Shown piece by piece: positions 61,787 to 64,000 of a stretch of 64,000 nt of DNA; position 1 is the first letter of the stretch; each line of letters starts with the position of its first letter. The notes under the pieces were generated by a model, which saw only the letters and a list, made by a program, of their open reading frames with translations, did not search any database and was not told the origin of the DNA. The position numbers were made by a program, and so were the translations under genes. This DNA comes from Rhodomicrobium vannielii ATCC 17100 (lineage in GTDB: Bacteria > Pseudomonadota > Alphaproteobacteria > Rhizobiales > Rhodomicrobiaceae), in assembly GCF_000166055.1 (NCBI RefSeq), contig NC_014664.1, positions 3,255,501 to 3,319,500 of the forward strand. Reading direction: 5' to 3'.

Positions 61787-63727
61787 CTAGCCCGCCTGTC
61801 TAACGCGCATGTACCATTCAACAAGTCTGCGAACCTGACGCTCGGTGTAGCCTCGCGTCACCATCCGCTCGACAAACTCACTATGCTTCTTCTCGGTTTC
61901 GCCATCCTTCTTCGAACCGAAGCTGATCACAGGCAGAAGGTCTTCCACCTGGCTGAACATGCGCCGCTCGATGACTTCCCGAATCTTTTCGTAGCTCGTC
62001 CAACTCGGGTTCTTGCCGCCGCGCTGCGCTCTCGCCCTCAGTGTAAACTTGACGACCTCGTTGCGAAAGTCTTTCGGGTTCGCGATACCAGCAGGTTTCT
62101 CGATCTTCGACAGCTCCTGATTGAGAAGCTCGCGGTTCAGGAGTTGCCCCGTGTCGGCATCCTTGAAGTCCTGATCCTCGATCCACGCATCGGCATAGGC
62201 GACGTACCTGTCGAACAGGTTCTGGCCATAGTCGTGATAGGATTCGAGGTAGGCTTTCTGGATCTCGTTCCCGATGAACTCAGCATAGCGCGGGCCAAGT
62301 TCCGTCTTTATGAACTCGATATACGCGCTTTCGATATCGTCGGGGTATTGCTCGCGGCGGATGGCCTGTTCCAGCACATACATGAGATGCACCGGATCGG
62401 CGCCCACTTCCTGCGTGTCGTGGTTGTAGGTTGCCGACAGCGTCTTGAACGCGAAGCGCGTCGAGATGCCGTCCATGCCTTCATCCACGCCCGCGTGATC
62501 GCGGTATTCCTGCATGGTGCGCGCCTTGGGATCGACCTCTTTGAGGCTTTCACCGTCATAGACGCGCATCTTCGCGTAAAGGCTCGAATTCTCGTGCGGC
62601 TTGAGGCGCGAAAGCACCGAGAAGCGCGCCAGCATTCCGAGGGTGCCTGGAGCACACGGAGCGTTCGCCAGTTCCGATGTGCGGATTAGCTTGTCGTAAA
62701 TCTGCTCTTCCTCTTGAACGCGCAAGCAGTACGGAACCTTGATCACATAGATACGGTCGATGAAGGCTTCGTTCGTCTTGTTGTTCTTGAAGCTGCGCCA
62801 CTCGGCTTCGTTCGAGTGGGCCATGATGATGCCGTTGTACGGGATCGAGCCGATGTTTTCCGAGCCGACATAGTTGCCGTCCTGCGTCGCCGTCAGGAGC
62901 GGATGCAGCATCTTGATCGGCGCCTTGAACATTTCGACGAATTCGAGCACGCCCTGGTTCGCGCGGTTCAGGCCGCCGGAGTAGGAGTAGGCGTCCGGGT
63001 CGTTCTGCGCGAGCAATTCGAGACGGCGGATGTCCACCTTGCCGACGAGCGAGGAGACGTCCTGATTGTTCTCGTCGCCGGGCTCGGTCTTCGCGATGGC
63101 GATCTGGCGCAGCCGCGAGGGCAGGATCTTCGCGACCTTGAACTTTGTGATGTCGCCGCCGAACTCGTCGAGCCGCTTCAGGCACCACGGACTCATGAGG
63201 CCGGTGAGGCGGCGCTTCGGAATGCCGTATTCCTCTTCGATGCGGTCGCCCATCGTCTCGCGGTCGAAAAGGCAGAGCGGACTCTCGAAGATCGGGGACA
63301 ATTCGTCGCCGGCCTTCAGAACATAGATCGGCTTGTGCTCCATGAGCGCCTTGATGCGCTCGGCGAGCGAAGACTTGCCGCCGCCGACGGGACCGAGCAG
63401 ATAGAGGATCTGCTTGCGCTCCTCAAGGCCTTGTGCGCCCTGACGGAAGAAGGCGACGATGCGTTCGATCGTCTCCTCCATGCCGTAGAACTCGGCGAAG
63501 GCCGGATACATCCGGATAGTCCGGTTCATGAATATGCGGCCGAGACGGGAGTCTTTGGAAGTATCCACCATCTGAGGCTCGCCAATAGCGGCGAGCAATC
63601 GCTCATGTGGAGAGGCGTACATGAGCGGATCTGTTTTGCACCCCTTCAGATACTCCGCCAAACTCATAACGGTTTCGCGTTTTGCCTCGAAACCGCGCGC
63701 ATAGGTGTCAAACAAGTCAGTCGACAT
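61787..63727 (-). CDS. PrkA/YeaG-type serine protein kinase
   Basis: The 646-residue protein has an AAA-like P-loop domain (LGPVGGGKSSLAE, Walker A residues 112-119; SGGLNRANQGVLEFVEMFKA) and a C-terminal PrkA kinase domain. E. coli YeaG is a serine kinase active under nitrogen starvation and stress. ATG 63727 gives the family-typical MSTDLFDTYARGFEAKRE start; a longer in-frame extension is rejected. It is the first gene of the prkA-yeaH-spoVR unit. Confidence 0.94.
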   Translation of the reverse strand: MSTDLFDTYARGFEAKRETVMSLAEYLKGCKTDPLMYASPHERLLAAIGEPQMVDTSKDSRLGRIFMNRTIRMYPAFAEFYGMEETIERIVAFFRQGAQGLEERKQILYLLGPVGGGKSSLAERIKALMEHKPIYVLKAGDELSPIFESPLCLFDRETMGDRIEEEYGIPKRRLTGLMSPWCLKRLDEFGGDITKFKVAKILPSRLRQIAIAKTEPGDENNQDVSSLVGKVDIRRLELLAQNDPDAYSYSGGLNRANQGVLEFVEMFKAPIKMLHPLLTATQDGNYVGSENIGSIPYNGIIMAHSNEAEWRSFKNNKTNEAFIDRIYVIKVPYCLRVQEEEQIYDKLIRTSELANAPCAPGTLGMLARFSVLSRLKPHENSSLYAKMRVYDGESLKEVDPKARTMQEYRDHAGVDEGMDGISTRFAFKTLSATYNHDTQEVGADPVHLMYVLEQAIRREQYPDDIESAYIEFIKTELGPRYAEFIGNEIQKAYLESYHDYGQNLFDRYVAYADAWIEDQDFKDADTGQLLNRELLNQELSKIEKPAGIANPKDFRNEVVKFTLRARAQRGGKNPSWTSYEKIREVIERRMFSQVEDLLPVISFGSKKDGETEKKHSEFVERMVTRGYTERQVRRLVEWYMRVRQAG

Positions 63728-64000
63728 CGCGACCCCGCTGATCGTCGTTGGAGATAAGTCCTGGAGTGAGCGTGAGGAGCCCCATGCACCTTCTCTCTGC
63801 CCCAAGAGGGCCAGGGTAAATCGACCCGGCAAGGCTGCTCGGCGGACACTTCATCGCCACGAGGTCGGTCGAGAGTGCCCTAATTTTATGTCGGACGTGA
63901 GATGGCCAATGGAAGGGGGTCCAGCCGCATGGAGAAAAATTAAACGTCTGATTTGGAGATCGATCCAATGCTGAACCCGTTGCCAATCCGGAACTGATGA
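63728..64000. other. Window-end region upstream of prkA
   Basis: 273 bp without a recognised gene. It should contain the prkA promoter. I saw no RpoN (GG-N10-GC) or clear extracytoplasmic sigma site on the minus strand, and no gene start that runs off the window. Confidence 0.3.

Overview
The window is a high-GC stretch of an alphaproteobacterial chromosome, most likely from the Hyphomicrobiales. Four things support this. The tmRNA gene is the circularly permuted two-piece kind and sits beside an alpha-type SspB. A CckA-type hybrid kinase lies next to recA. The neighbourhood mutY / DUF721 / dsbA / smc has the order familiar from Rhizobiales-like genomes. A full hopanoid cluster is present. 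An enteric-type fumarate reductase plus hopanoids fits a facultatively anaerobic purple non-sulfur or prosthecate bacterium such as Rhodomicrobium, but the genus is an inference.

Layout. 1-7.8 kb: the end of the spc/alpha ribosomal operon (rpsN fragment, rpsH, rplF, rplR, rpsE, rpmD, rplO, secY, adk, rpsM, rpsK, rpoA, rplQ), closed by an intrinsic terminator. 8.4-11.8 kb: frdABCD with overlapping genes, preceded by an 18-bp palindrome. 11.9-13.8 kb: a 619-residue membrane protein of unknown function on the minus strand. 14.0-17.1 kb: mrp/apbC, the two-piece tmRNA, sspB and an L,D-transpeptidase. 17.5-27.2 kb: isoprenoid and hopanoid genes (ispH-hpnH on plus; hpnG, and hpnB-hpnC-hpnD-hpnE-shc on minus), with a probable 6S RNA directly in front of hpnG. 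27.4-40.3 kb: lepA, alaS, recA, cckA and smc, all minus. 40.3-46.7 kb: thiol-redox and DNA-repair genes (DsbA-like lipoprotein, dsbA, DUF721, mutY, a redoxin, a DsbD-like reductase). 47.0-52.4 kb: two tandem opgG/opgD paralogues and opgH for periplasmic glucans. 52.6-57.5 kb: a Gln/Gly-rich repeat protein with an OmpA-like C-terminus, a small membrane protein, a CAP-domain protein and a DUF3108 protein. 57.5-63.7 kb: minus-strand isochorismatase-like hydrolase, CYTH protein, and the spoVR / yeaH / prkA stress module.

How parts work together. IspH supplies isoprenoid precursors. HpnCDE make squalene, Shc cyclises it to hopene, and HpnH/HpnG/HpnB extend and decorate the hopanoid. The tmRNA and SspB form a tag-and-deliver pair feeding ClpXP. 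The Dsb/DsbD/redoxin group handles periplasmic thiols, and the OpgGDH, transpeptidase, OmpA-like and CAP genes are envelope functions. No prophage, insertion sequence, CRISPR array or conventional tRNA gene was seen. The least explained items are the near-identical palindrome shared by the frd and dsbA leaders, the 619-residue membrane protein, the 6S-like RNA fused to the hpnG leader, and a repeated leader element before secY and rpoA.
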